Of a DNA stretch of 34,973 bases, positions 1 to 7,493 are shown one piece after another. Positions within the stretch are counted from its first letter, which is position 1. Every line of letters starts with the position of its first letter. Origin of the DNA: CAZYTX01 sp964650485 (GTDB taxonomy: Bacteria > RBG-13-61-14 > DATKZS01); contig CAZYTX010000037.1 in the NCBI GenBank assembly GCA_964650485.1, forward strand, positions 1-34,973. The letters run 5' to 3'. The notes below the pieces were generated by a model. That model did not search any database and had not been told where the DNA came from. It saw nothing but the letters and a program-made list of their open reading frames with translations. A program made the translations under genes and the position numbers.

Positions 1-116
1 TCTATTCGAATATAAACCCTTCGGGTTTCTGGGTGTAATATGATAATGTTTCAGGTGGGGTGGAATGGTGGAATGGGGTATCAGAGCTAAACAATAAACA
101 TTATGTCTGATCTTTG

Positions 117-452
117 TTATAACGCCAGGCACGCAGGCCCGTATGTGGCGCGGAGAGCCTGGCTGGGGTGGTGGAGGACGCGGTGCACCAGCTTTGCGAC
201 CTCTTGGCGCTCCCTCGGGCTCAGGTCCGGCATTTTGTTCATCGCCCGCTCCATCTCCGCTTGCGCGATCCTGTTCGCCAGCCCTCTCATCTCGGTAATG
301 GTGGAGCCCGCGTTGGCCGCCCGGCACACGTTTTCATAATCAGATATGCATAGCCCTATTATGCTCTCGGCTTTTGGCTGCGACTTTTCCGTCCCGGTGC
401 GCCGGCCCTTGAACTCAAGCTCATGGTTGCCCCTCTTTGCCGTAGACCTCAT
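117..452 (-). CDS. Free-standing glutamyl-tRNA reductase dimerisation-domain protein
   Basis: The 111-residue product matches only the C-terminal dimerisation domain of glutamyl-tRNA reductase (HemA). From about residue 45 it has the pattern AxxGSTITEMRGLAxRIAxAEMERA, then KMPDLSPRERQEV and KLVHRVLHHPSQALR, which is the helical spine region of HemA. The catalytic domain (nucleophilic Cys) and the NADPH domain are both absent, so it cannot make glutamate-1-semialdehyde by itself. The ATG at 452 lies 32 bases inside the preceding small gene, so the two are probably translationally coupled. It is the last gene of the haem-protein operon. That position suggests a link between haem supply and cytochrome production, but this is inference. 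It could also be the relic of a once complete hemA. The family match is confident; the function is not known. Confidence 0.7.
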   Translation of the reverse strand: MRSTAKRGNHELEFKGRRTGTEKSQPKAESIIGLCISDYENVCRAANAGSTITEMRGLANRIAQAEMERAMNKMPDLSPRERQEVAKLVHRVLHHPSQALRATYGPACLAL

Positions 453-666
453 CCTCGGAGTGACACCGGAGGCAGACCTCCTCGCCCTTGAAGCCGGACT
501 TCTTGTGGGCCCCGAATTGGTGGCAGACCATGATGAAGAACCTGGGCTTTAGCTCGGCGTAGAGGAGCCGCTCCGAGCTCATGTCAATCCCCAGCGGTCT
601 CAGCAGCCTCCGGATGGTTTTAAGCCTTACTTTCGCCGACTTATCTTTAGCTCTCTCTTCCGACAC
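421..666 (-). CDS. Small CxxCH-containing protein of unknown function
   Basis: This gives an 81-residue basic protein starting at a GTG (664-666). No family is recognised with certainty. The second half has MVCHQFGAHKKSGFKGEEV followed by CLRCH, a CH pair and a CxxCH in close spacing. There is no signal peptide or membrane segment, so a periplasmic c-type cytochrome is unlikely. A cytoplasmic zinc knuckle, or a transient haem or metal site, fits better. It sits between cytochrome b and the HemA-like small gene and overlaps the latter by 32 bases, so the two probably act together. The ribosome-binding site is weak. The overlap with a recognisable gene supports it being real. Confidence 0.5.
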   Translation of the reverse strand: MSEERAKDKSAKVRLKTIRRLLRPLGIDMSSERLLYAELKPRFFIMVCHQFGAHKKSGFKGEEVCLRCHSEDEVYGKEGQP

Positions 667-724
667 GTCTTAACTTCTTATTCTCTTCCGTGCTTTTATT
701 CTCCGGGTTTTTCTTCACGGGGTA

Positions 725-749
725 GCGCACACAGCTTGCCTGTGTGCGC
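725..749. repeat. Perfect inverted repeat in the gap after cytochrome b
   Basis: GCGCACACAG and CTGTGTGCGC form a perfect 10-bp stem around a 5-base loop. No T-run follows on either strand, so it is not a classical intrinsic terminator. It lies in the 191-base gap (667-857) between cytochrome b and the small CxxCH protein. It could be an RNA-processing or stabilising hairpin within the operon, or a copy of a dispersed palindrome. Confidence 0.45.
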
Positions 750-835
750 GAGCGAAGCGAGCAGGATGACAAAAAGAGCATGACGAATTATTAACCTCGC
801 GCCTTCCATTGCCTTCATCCCGCTCCTTTTAGTCG

Positions 836-857
836 CCCACATAGGAAGCTATGTGGG
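836..857 (-). terminator. Hairpin directly after the cytochrome b stop codon
   Basis: CCCACATAG and CTATGTGGG make a perfect 9-bp stem with a 4-base loop, starting at the base next to the cytochrome b stop codon (858-860). The following bases on the minus strand are only mildly T/A rich, so termination would be partial at best. It may also protect the 3' end of the upstream message. Its placement is suggestive; its activity is unproven. Confidence 0.4.
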
Positions 858-2075
858 TTACCCTTCCCCTCCGTCGGTTTGCTCTCCAGGTTGTTCTCTA
901 TCTTCACCGGCTTCCTCTTTTGACTGCTCCTGCTCTTTCAACTGGTGCGGTATGCCGTAGAGGTCCAGGTGATACCTTTTGCCCATGAATGTCACCTCCC
1001 GCTCGGCAAAGTGCCCCACCAGCCCGAAGAACACGGCCATGACCAGGCCCAGCACGCCTATGGCCGCGCTCTTTTTCCGCTCCCCTGCCCTGCGGTATTT
1101 GCTCCTGTCCATGAAAGGCCACAGCAGAAGCACGACCATGGGCGCCATGGACACCAGTATGCCCAGGAGCTTGGGGAAGTACTTGAGTAGCTGGTAAGTG
1201 GGCAGGAAGTACCACTCCGGCTTTATGCCCTCGGGCGTGGATAGCGGGTTTGCCTTCTCCCCCAGCTCGGGCGGGAACAGGACCACCACCCCCACCAGGA
1301 AGAGGAAGAAGAAGGGGAAGACCACCGCCTCCTTTATCACGTGGTTGGGAAAGAAGGGGATACCGTTCTCCCTGGTGAGTGGTTTCTCCTGGCCCACCGG
1401 CTCCATGGGCGAGAGCCCCTGCAGCCGCATCAAGAACAGGTGTATGCCAACCAGGCCCACCAGCACCCAGGGCAGCACCACCACGTGCACGGTGTAGAAC
1501 CTTGCCAGTGTCTCCTCGGAAACGGCGTCACCCCCCCTGAGCAGGTACTTTATGAACTCGCCAGCCCAGGGCACGGCCCCGGCCACCTCGGTGCCCACGG
1601 TGGTGGCCCAGTATGATAGCTGGTTCCAGGGCAGCAGGTACCCGGTGAAGCCGAAGGTGAGCACCACGAAGAAGATCACCACACCCACCAGCCAGGTCAT
1701 CTCCCTGGGCTTCTTGAATGCCCCCATCCAGAAGGTCCTGAACATGTGCAGAATAAGGGCCAGGATCATGAGGTCGGCGCCCCAGGAATGGAGGCCGCGG
1801 ATAAGCCATCCCAGCCAGGCCTTGGTCATGATGAACTTGACGCTCTCGAAGGCAGTGTCCTCGGTGGGACGGTAATAGACCATGAGCAGGATGCCGGTAA
1901 TGATCTGGTTTATCATGAGGAAGAGCGCCAGGCTGCCGAAGGTGTGGAACCAGGACACGTGCGAGGGGAGCAGCTTGCCGGCCTGCTCCTTGCCGAGCTC
2001 CACCGCCTCCTCGACCGGGTAGCGCTCGGAGAGCCAGTTGACAGTGAATTCTTTTGCTCTCCTCAAGTTGATCAT
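858..2075 (-). CDS. Cytochrome b, b6-type with fused C-terminal domain (quinol oxidoreductase)
   Basis: This 405-residue integral membrane protein is the quinol-oxidising, dihaem subunit of a bc-type complex. The N-terminal cytochrome b domain (about 40-220) has four haem-ligand histidines at residues 96, 110, 197 and 212. The second pair is 15 apart, as in b6-type rather than mitochondrial-type cytochrome b. The C-terminal domain (about 245-360) has the Qo-site PEWY motif at 286-289 and three more membrane segments. It is therefore a fused form of PetB and PetD. It is followed by an extra amphipathic region and an acidic, glutamate-rich tail. The ATG at 2075 follows GAGGGG. The Rieske gene ends 13 bases upstream, and no cytochrome c1 or f gene is present; the 9-haem cytochrome two genes upstream probably takes that place. 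Confidence 0.95.
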   Translation of the reverse strand: MINLRRAKEFTVNWLSERYPVEEAVELGKEQAGKLLPSHVSWFHTFGSLALFLMINQIITGILLMVYYRPTEDTAFESVKFIMTKAWLGWLIRGLHSWGADLMILALILHMFRTFWMGAFKKPREMTWLVGVVIFFVVLTFGFTGYLLPWNQLSYWATTVGTEVAGAVPWAGEFIKYLLRGGDAVSEETLARFYTVHVVVLPWVLVGLVGIHLFLMRLQGLSPMEPVGQEKPLTRENGIPFFPNHVIKEAVVFPFFFLFLVGVVVLFPPELGEKANPLSTPEGIKPEWYFLPTYQLLKYFPKLLGILVSMAPMVVLLLWPFMDRSKYRRAGERKKSAAIGVLGLVMAVFFGLVGHFAEREVTFMGKRYHLDLYGIPHQLKEQEQSKEEAGEDREQPGEQTDGGEG

Positions 2076-2088
2076 GACATAAGTCCCC

Positions 2089-2547
2089 TCAACTCAGCTT
2101 GACCCTGACCTTGTCGCCCACCAGCATCACCCGGTACTGGGGGAGCGGCCGCGGAGGAGGGCCGGAGACCACCTCACCGTCGGGGGAGAACACCGCGGCG
2201 TGGCATGGACAGGCTATAACCTGTCGCGCCGGGTCCCAGTCCACTATGCAGCCAAGGTGCGTGCAGATGGCGGAGAAGGCCCTGAACTCGTCTTCCGAAC
2301 TCCTGAGCACCAGGATGGGCCGGCCGTGGCTCCTTATCATCCGGGACTCGCCCACCGCTATCTCCTCCTTTGCTCCCACCTCCAGGGTGGACTCCACCGG
2401 GCCCGCGGACCGGGCCGGCCAAAGGTAGAGCGCCGCGGGGCCGGCCATGCCAAGGGCCCACACTGCCCCTCCCGCGGCCATGACGTAATCCAGCAGGCTG
2501 CGCCTTGCAATGCGCGCCTGCTCCTTTTTATCCTTTTCAGGAGACAT
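2089..2547 (-). CDS. Rieske 2Fe-2S protein of the bc complex
   Basis: This 152-residue protein carries both Rieske boxes intact. Box I is CTHLGC (Cys95, His97, with Cys100 for the disulfide) and box II is CPCH (Cys113, Cys115, His116), so a high-potential 2Fe-2S cluster with the stabilising disulfide is expected. An N-terminal anchor (about 20-45) follows an Arg-Arg pair, consistent with membrane insertion by the Tat route. It moves electrons from quinol bound to cytochrome b towards a c-type haem. The start has a good GGAGGG ribosome-binding site. It overlaps the end of the 9-haem cytochrome gene by 11 bases and is followed 13 bases later by cytochrome b, so the three are surely one complex. 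Confidence 0.95.
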   Translation of the reverse strand: MSPEKDKKEQARIARRSLLDYVMAAGGAVWALGMAGPAALYLWPARSAGPVESTLEVGAKEEIAVGESRMIRSHGRPILVLRSSEDEFRAFSAICTHLGCIVDWDPARQVIACPCHAAVFSPDGEVVSGPPPRPLPQYRVMLVGDKVRVKLS

Positions 2548-3751
2548 TGGTGTCCCTCCGTTCGATCTGCCTCTTCTTCAGCCAGAAGACGAGGCTCATC
2601 AGCGCCATGAACCCGGAGAGGGGGATGAGCGCGAGCCTGCGCGCCCGCTTTTGCATCTTCTTGTCCTCGATGCTTTTTAGTATGCGCTCCGTGAGGCCCC
2701 CGACCCGCTCCGAGGTCTCCTCGATCTCATCGAGGTCGAGCGAGTGCTGCATGGGCTCGAGCTGAAGGAGATACGTCCTGGCGTCGCTAAGGAGCACCTG
2801 CTGGTCCTCCACCGCGAAGCCGGTCCGGTAGGCCGCCTCCACCTTGTCCTTTGCCCCCTCGTACTTCTCCCGGGTGTTTCCCATGAGCTTGTATATTCGG
2901 GCCGCGGTGTTGAAGGCGTCCTCCCCCTTCTCGTGGCACAGGGTGCAGGTCCGAAAGAGCTTCTCCGACGCCGGCAGGACCTTGTGGTTCGAGTGGCAGG
3001 TGACGCAGGTCTCCAGCTCGCCCTTTTCCGCGGCCTTTGCGTGCGGCCCCTGGTTGAAGTAGTCCTCCTGCTTTATGTGGCACTTGCCGCAGACCTCTCC
3101 CACCTTCCTGAACCCGGGCGGCACGGCGCTGTGGTTGCCGTGGCAGGTGACGCAGGTGGGCGCGGAGAGGCCCCCTTCCTCGAACAACATACTGGCGTGT
3201 ATGCTCCGTTTATAGTCTTCCACCTGTCCGGTCTCGATCCCGTGCTCCTCCATCTTCTCCTCGTCCGCGTGACACCGGCCGCAGGTCCCGGGCGCGTTCT
3301 TGGGATACACCGGGCTTCGGGGGTCCTGCACCGGCCGCATGCCGTGGGCCCCGTGGCAGTCCGCGCACGCCGCCACGTCGGTTATGCCCCGCTCGAACAG
3401 TGCCCGGCCGTGGTGGGAGAACCTGTACTGGTCGAGCTGGTCGGTGGGCAGTCCGTACGGGTTCATCTCTCTTACGTCCGAGTGGCACCCGCCGCACATC
3501 TCAGGGACCAGGGTTTTCTCCACCTCGCCAAGGTAGCCCGTGCCCTTTGCCTTGGCCGCTTCCTTGTCCTCCATTGCCGGGTCCCCCCCGTGGCAGCGGT
3601 GACAGGACACCCCGGCCCTTTCGTGCACCGAGCCGGCCTCATGGGAGGACTCCTCCTGGTGGCATTCGATACAGAATGACCTCTCCTGCGCGCCCGAGAG
3701 GGAAGACGCCAGTAAGACCATGGCCGCGGCCATTAAATACAGGGGTTTCAT
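2537..3751 (-). CDS. Nine-haem c-type cytochrome with C-terminal membrane anchor
   Basis: The 404-residue precursor has a signal peptide (about 1-21, ending near SGAQE) and nine CXXCH motifs spread over the first 280 residues: CIECH, CHRCH, CGGCH, CADCH, CGRCH, CVTCH, CGKCH, CVTCH and CTLCH. A helical, charged segment follows (about 290-370), then one membrane helix near 373-391 and a short basic tail. It is therefore periplasmic and anchored at its C-terminus. Its ATG overlaps the stop of the 11-haem cytochrome b fusion (ATGA), and its end overlaps the Rieske start. This suggests it is the electron acceptor of the Rieske protein, in the role of cytochrome c1 or f, and that it hands electrons to the other multihaem proteins. 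The partner role is inferred from gene order and topology. Confidence 0.9.
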   Translation of the reverse strand: MKPLYLMAAAMVLLASSLSGAQERSFCIECHQEESSHEAGSVHERAGVSCHRCHGGDPAMEDKEAAKAKGTGYLGEVEKTLVPEMCGGCHSDVREMNPYGLPTDQLDQYRFSHHGRALFERGITDVAACADCHGAHGMRPVQDPRSPVYPKNAPGTCGRCHADEEKMEEHGIETGQVEDYKRSIHASMLFEEGGLSAPTCVTCHGNHSAVPPGFRKVGEVCGKCHIKQEDYFNQGPHAKAAEKGELETCVTCHSNHKVLPASEKLFRTCTLCHEKGEDAFNTAARIYKLMGNTREKYEGAKDKVEAAYRTGFAVEDQQVLLSDARTYLLQLEPMQHSLDLDEIEETSERVGGLTERILKSIEDKKMQKRARRLALIPLSGFMALMSLVFWLKKRQIERRDTNVS

Positions 3752-5616
3752 TCCGGCCCCCGTGGTTCAAGACCGCCTTCTCTCGCTTTGCCGTCCCTCT
3801 TGTCGTGCCTCTCCTCGCTCCCGTAGATCCAGGTTACGTCCATGGGATATACCTCGGGGTTGAATATCACCCAGTAGAAGTGCCACACCACGATGGCCGA
3901 CACCGCCAGGACAGCCTCGTAAAAGTGGATGGTGGCCGCGAGGTCAACCACCCACAAAGGCATGTACGAGAGCACCAGGTCCGTGCCCCAGAGCATGAAC
4001 CCTGTGCCTGTCATTATGAGGGTGCCCCACACCAGTGCCCAGTACTCGGCCTTCTCAACGTAGGAGTAGTGGCCCAGACGCGGGAGCCCGCGTCCGGGGC
4101 GGACGTACTTCAGCATCACGTCTTTGAGCTCGGCCAGGTCCTTTGGCCTGGGCATTATCAGCCTTAGCTGCTTCCTGCCCCTTGTCCATGCCGCCAGGTA
4201 GAAGAGGTGGTACACTGACAGGGACACGAAGACCACGGCCGCGCCCCGGTGCAGCCACCTCCTGAAGCTGGCCCCGAACTCCAGCCACTGGAAGGGCGCG
4301 GCTATGAACGAGTCCTGGAACCTGAGCGCAAAGCCCGAGTAGGCCAGCACGAAGAAGCTTAAGAATAGCACCAGGTGCTGGAGCCTCTCGTTCACCGACA
4401 TCCTGGGTTCCAGCTCGTGCTCCTTTGTGTAGGGCCTGCCCCTCTTGCTCCTGTAGACCAGGTCGAGGAAGTTGTGCGAGAGCATGGCCCCGATGGTGAG
4501 CAGGATTAAAATTATGTATATGTTCCTTACAAGACCCACCACCCAGTGGGACTCGGCCCGGGTGACCTTGTGGATGGGCTCGTTTATGAAGCGCTTCTCC
4601 GCGCCCGGGTGGCAGGCCCCGCAGGTCTTTGCAAGGTTTGAGGGGTGCACGGTCGAGCGCGGGTCCGAGGGGGGGAGTATGGAGTGGTTGCCGTGACAGG
4701 AGGAGCAGTTGGCCACCCGCACGTCGCCCAGGGACCCGGAGAGCCCGTGGTAAGAGTCCTCGAACGAGCGCACCATGCCCTCGGGCATCATGAACTTGGC
4801 GTTCAGGGCCTCGGACTCGTGGCAGCCTGCGCAGGTCTTTGTAATGTTTCCCGCCCACACCGGCGAGCGGGGGTCACGCCGCGAGCGGATGCCGTGCTCG
4901 CCGTGGCAGTCGGTGCAGACCGGGGCCTCCCTGAACCCGCTCTGCACGGTCTTGTAGTGCTTGCTCTGTATGTACTCTGAGTACTCGTTGGTGTGGCACT
5001 CGCCGCAGGTCTCCGGTATATTGCTGTGATATATCTTGGAGTCCGGCTTTTCCACCCCCTCGATGTAATGCACGCCGTGGCAGTCCGTGCACACCGCGCT
5101 CCGAAGCTCGCCGGCGCTGGCCGCCACCCCGTGAATGGAGTCCACGTACTCCTCGATGGCGATGGGCTGCACCTCGGAGTGGCAGTCCAGGCAGGTCTTG
5201 TACACGTTCATCCTGTTGGTGGGGGAGAGCGCGTTCTCCGGCGACTTCATGTGGTGTACGTCCGGGCCGTGGCAGGACATGCACAGGTCCCGGAGCTGCA
5301 CGCCCTCCTTCTCGTCTTTCAGGTACCCCAGCATCTTCCTTCCGTGTGTTGACCTGCCGAGCTCCCCGGTCGAGTCCTTGTGGCAGGTGCTGCACTTCAC
5401 CGGCGGCAGACCGGGCGGACACGGGGGTATTTCATCACCCGGGTGGCACTCCTTGCAAGATAGCCCCTCGTGGACCGAGCCGCCCAGCACCGATATTATG
5501 GGGGCGTCCTTGTCCATGCCCGAGTGGTGGCAGTCCATGCAGTTCTCGGCGCCACGCAGGGGCCCCGATACTGCTACGGACAAAAGCATGAAAGCCGACA
5601 GTAAAAGACCCCTCAT
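3748..5616 (-). CDS. Eleven-haem cytochrome c fused to a b-type membrane domain (CbcL-like)
   Basis: This 622-residue fusion starts with a signal peptide (MRGLLLSAFMLLSVAVSG) and a periplasmic part with eleven CXXCH motifs. The C-terminal part has about five membrane helices of the FdnI/HydC cytochrome b type. Candidate haem-b histidines are in MLSHNF, RLQHLV, RWLHRG, VYHLFY, TIHFYE and VWHFYW, and it has the family-typical FNPEVYP segment. The layout, c-haems first and diheme b domain second, is that of the Geobacter inner-membrane quinol oxidase CbcL, which has nine c-haems. The expected role is taking electrons from menaquinol to the periplasm. The ATG at 5616 is chosen because the signal peptide begins there; a longer reading would run into the ccs gene and has no matching sequence. 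Its stop overlaps the next gene by ATGA. Confidence 0.9.
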   Translation of the reverse strand: MRGLLLSAFMLLSVAVSGPLRGAENCMDCHHSGMDKDAPIISVLGGSVHEGLSCKECHPGDEIPPCPPGLPPVKCSTCHKDSTGELGRSTHGRKMLGYLKDEKEGVQLRDLCMSCHGPDVHHMKSPENALSPTNRMNVYKTCLDCHSEVQPIAIEEYVDSIHGVAASAGELRSAVCTDCHGVHYIEGVEKPDSKIYHSNIPETCGECHTNEYSEYIQSKHYKTVQSGFREAPVCTDCHGEHGIRSRRDPRSPVWAGNITKTCAGCHESEALNAKFMMPEGMVRSFEDSYHGLSGSLGDVRVANCSSCHGNHSILPPSDPRSTVHPSNLAKTCGACHPGAEKRFINEPIHKVTRAESHWVVGLVRNIYIILILLTIGAMLSHNFLDLVYRSKRGRPYTKEHELEPRMSVNERLQHLVLFLSFFVLAYSGFALRFQDSFIAAPFQWLEFGASFRRWLHRGAAVVFVSLSVYHLFYLAAWTRGRKQLRLIMPRPKDLAELKDVMLKYVRPGRGLPRLGHYSYVEKAEYWALVWGTLIMTGTGFMLWGTDLVLSYMPLWVVDLAATIHFYEAVLAVSAIVVWHFYWVIFNPEVYPMDVTWIYGSEERHDKRDGKAREGGLEPRGPE

Positions 5617-5678
5617 TGCTGCACTCTTTACCTTATTATATAAATCCCGGCACCGCTTGCGTCCATGGGATGGATATC

Positions 5679-6677
5679 CTACTGGTACACGTGCAGGCTC
5701 TCGCCTGCGGTTGGCAGGACGTTCATGCCCAGGTAGGTGAACACCACCGCGGCGAAGGCGAACACCAGCACCCACATGGCCCTCTTGCCCTTCCACCCCG
5801 GCGACAGCCGAAGGTGCAGGTAGATCATGTAGGCCAAAAAGGTTACCAGTGCCCAGTTCTCCTTGGGGTCCCACGACCAGTAGTCGCCCCATGCGAACTT
5901 GCCCCACACCGCGCCCATGACCAGGCCCAGGGTCAGCGCCACTATCCCGAACACCGCGGCCTCGCGCCTTTTTATCTCGAAGTCTTCGAGCAGGAGCGAA
6001 AACCCCAGCGGGAAGCTGCTCTCCGTCTTCACTCCCAGCCTGGTTTCCCTGGCCCTCGATGCCTCCCCGCCCTCGTGCAGGTCAACATGTCCCTTCTTGC
6101 CGAAGAAGTAGCCGGTGAGCCCGCCGGCGATTATCACCACCACGCCCCCGTGGGCCAAGAGGTGCCCCCACCTGGACATCCTCCACGCCCTCTTCTTTAT
6201 AACCACCAGCACCAGGGAGAGGGCCAGCAGCGCCAGCAGCCCGCCGAACCATATGCTGTGGAAGATGTCATTGAGGCCGAGCCCCAGAATCAGAAGCGAG
6301 GGCACTTCCCCGTAAACCCGGGCGAAGCTCCGGGACGGCTCCCCCTGCAATATCAGGGTCCCCAGAACAACGAACGCCAGGACCCACCCCAGCACGGACA
6401 CGGCAAAGGGAACCGAGGTCAGCACACCGTACAGCCATGACCTGCATCTCCACCCGAGCGCGCCGGCGAAGGCCCAAAACACCACCAGCGCAGCCTGGCC
6501 GGGCAGGGTCCCGATAAACCGGGCGCTCGCCGGCCATGCCAGGGCCCGGTCCGCCATGAGAAGCATGATCCAGAAAAGACCGATTAAAGTGAAGCAGTCG
6601 GTTATGGATAATGCCGGGCGGGCTTTTCTTCCGCGGGCCTCCGGAAATGAAGTGCCGTTGCGGGCACGCGCATTCAT
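5679..6677 (-). CDS. Compact ResB-CcsA chimera, cytochrome c biogenesis
   Basis: This membrane protein of System II cytochrome c maturation is unusually short (about 332 residues from this ATG). After two extra helices it carries ResB-like sequence: LTSV...LGTLILQ, LGLNDIFHSIWF, and HLLAHGG...GYFFGKKGHVDLHEGG, followed by LGFSLLLEDFEI. Within a few residues, near base 5965, it switches to the last third of CcsA: WGDYWSWDPKENW (the WWD haem-handling motif), YLHLRL and the terminal GESLHVYQ. The large ResB periplasmic domain, with its Cys pair, and the first CcsA helices are missing. The haem-handling motif and one flanking histidine remain. A GTG at 6728 is an alternative start; neither start has a clear ribosome-binding site. 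It may be a working mini-protein, a deletion derivative of a fused resB-ccsA, or an assembly collapse. Confidence 0.75.
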   Translation of the reverse strand: MNARARNGTSFPEARGRKARPALSITDCFTLIGLFWIMLLMADRALAWPASARFIGTLPGQAALVVFWAFAGALGWRCRSWLYGVLTSVPFAVSVLGWVLAFVVLGTLILQGEPSRSFARVYGEVPSLLILGLGLNDIFHSIWFGGLLALLALSLVLVVIKKRAWRMSRWGHLLAHGGVVVIIAGGLTGYFFGKKGHVDLHEGGEASRARETRLGVKTESSFPLGFSLLLEDFEIKRREAAVFGIVALTLGLVMGAVWGKFAWGDYWSWDPKENWALVTFLAYMIYLHLRLSPGWKGKRAMWVLVFAFAAVVFTYLGMNVLPTAGESLHVYQ

Positions 6678-6749
6678 TCTTTTTTCAACAGCGTTCTCTG
6701 TGCCCCCGTGCGAAATAATAATTTGCACCTCGGATAAAAGTGATTGATC

Positions 6750-7394
6750 TTATTCCTCTTTCGACTCCGATGTATTCGGCCTCGGGTCAGGGTGCGCGAT
6801 CTGTTCCTTGGCCTCCTCGAATCCGAACTCCTCGAAGGTGGGCGACTCGTCGTTGTGGCAGCCCAGGCACTTGTCCTTTCCAGGCAGGCTTATCTCTCCC
6901 TCCGGCAGGCTGATGCGCTCCTTGTCTTCCTCTTCAAGGCCGAAGATGTCGTCGCCCACGTCCTCCTCGGCCGCGGCCGCCAGCCTGGCCTTCACGTGCT
7001 TCTCTCCGGGACCGTGACACTCCTCGCACTGCACCCCCATGGTGTTGTCGAAGCCCTCGGCCAGCTTGTCATCGGGAGCGCCGAACGCGGTCACGTGGCA
7101 CTTCACGCACTTGTCGCTCTTCTGCGGGTCACCCAATCCCTTTTCCTTTGCGATCTTCTTGGCCTCCTCCCCGGCCAGTGTCTCCCATGCCTTCGAGTGC
7201 TTCATCTGTTTCCACTTGCCGTACTGGTCACCCTTGTTCTCCGCGGCGTGGCAGTTCTTGCACTTTTTCACACCCACGTACTTGGCCTTTTCCTGCTGCG
7301 CCATCACCAGCCCGGCCGTGCATACCAGGGCCATGACCGCGATATGCGTCCATGCCCGGGCCCCCGTCCCTTGTCCAGAAAGCCATTCCTTCAT
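6750..7394 (-). CDS. Tetrahaem cytochrome c, c554-like family
   Basis: The 214-residue precursor has a long signal peptide (about 1-34, ending AGLVMAQQ) and four CXXCH motifs: CKNCH, CVKCH, CEECH and CLGCH. The spacing, with KYVGVKKC at the front and GVQCEECHGPG in the third motif, is that of the cytochrome c554 family of periplasmic electron carriers. The last 100 residues are rich in Glu and Asp, giving a strongly acidic soluble protein. The ATG at 7394 is preceded by GGGAGGAGAAGG, a strong ribosome-binding site; a TTG further upstream is less likely. Its place between the outer-membrane genes and the inner-membrane complex genes suggests it shuttles electrons across the periplasm. That role is inferred. 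Confidence 0.85.
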   Translation of the reverse strand: MKEWLSGQGTGARAWTHIAVMALVCTAGLVMAQQEKAKYVGVKKCKNCHAAENKGDQYGKWKQMKHSKAWETLAGEEAKKIAKEKGLGDPQKSDKCVKCHVTAFGAPDDKLAEGFDNTMGVQCEECHGPGEKHVKARLAAAAEEDVGDDIFGLEEEDKERISLPEGEISLPGKDKCLGCHNDESPTFEEFGFEEAKEQIAHPDPRPNTSESKEE

Positions 7395-7493
7395 GTGTCC
7401 TTCTCCTCCCGGCTCCAATAGATTAAACAGCCCGGTTTATGATCCGTTAATTTAACCATGAATCTCTGCTTTTCAATACAAGTGCTCTTAAAG

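Noticed and set aside
10..30. AAACCC-TTC-GGGTTT hairpin as terminator of the cytochrome operon
   Set aside because: The stem is only 6 bp and no T-run follows on the minus strand; it is too weak to call.
2744..3679. Long open frame on the plus strand opposite the 9-haem cytochrome
   Set aside because: It is the high-GC shadow of the cytochrome gene; the opposite strand has signal peptide, nine CXXCH motifs and operon overlaps.
5617..5907. Upstream extension of the 11-haem fusion gene by 97 codons
   Set aside because: The extension runs antigenically through the ccs coding sequence in another frame and would hide the signal peptide that begins at 5616.
7395..7493. Independent promoter before the tetrahaem cytochrome gene
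   Set aside because: The AT-rich gap has no pair of elements at acceptable spacing, although an internal promoter cannot be excluded.
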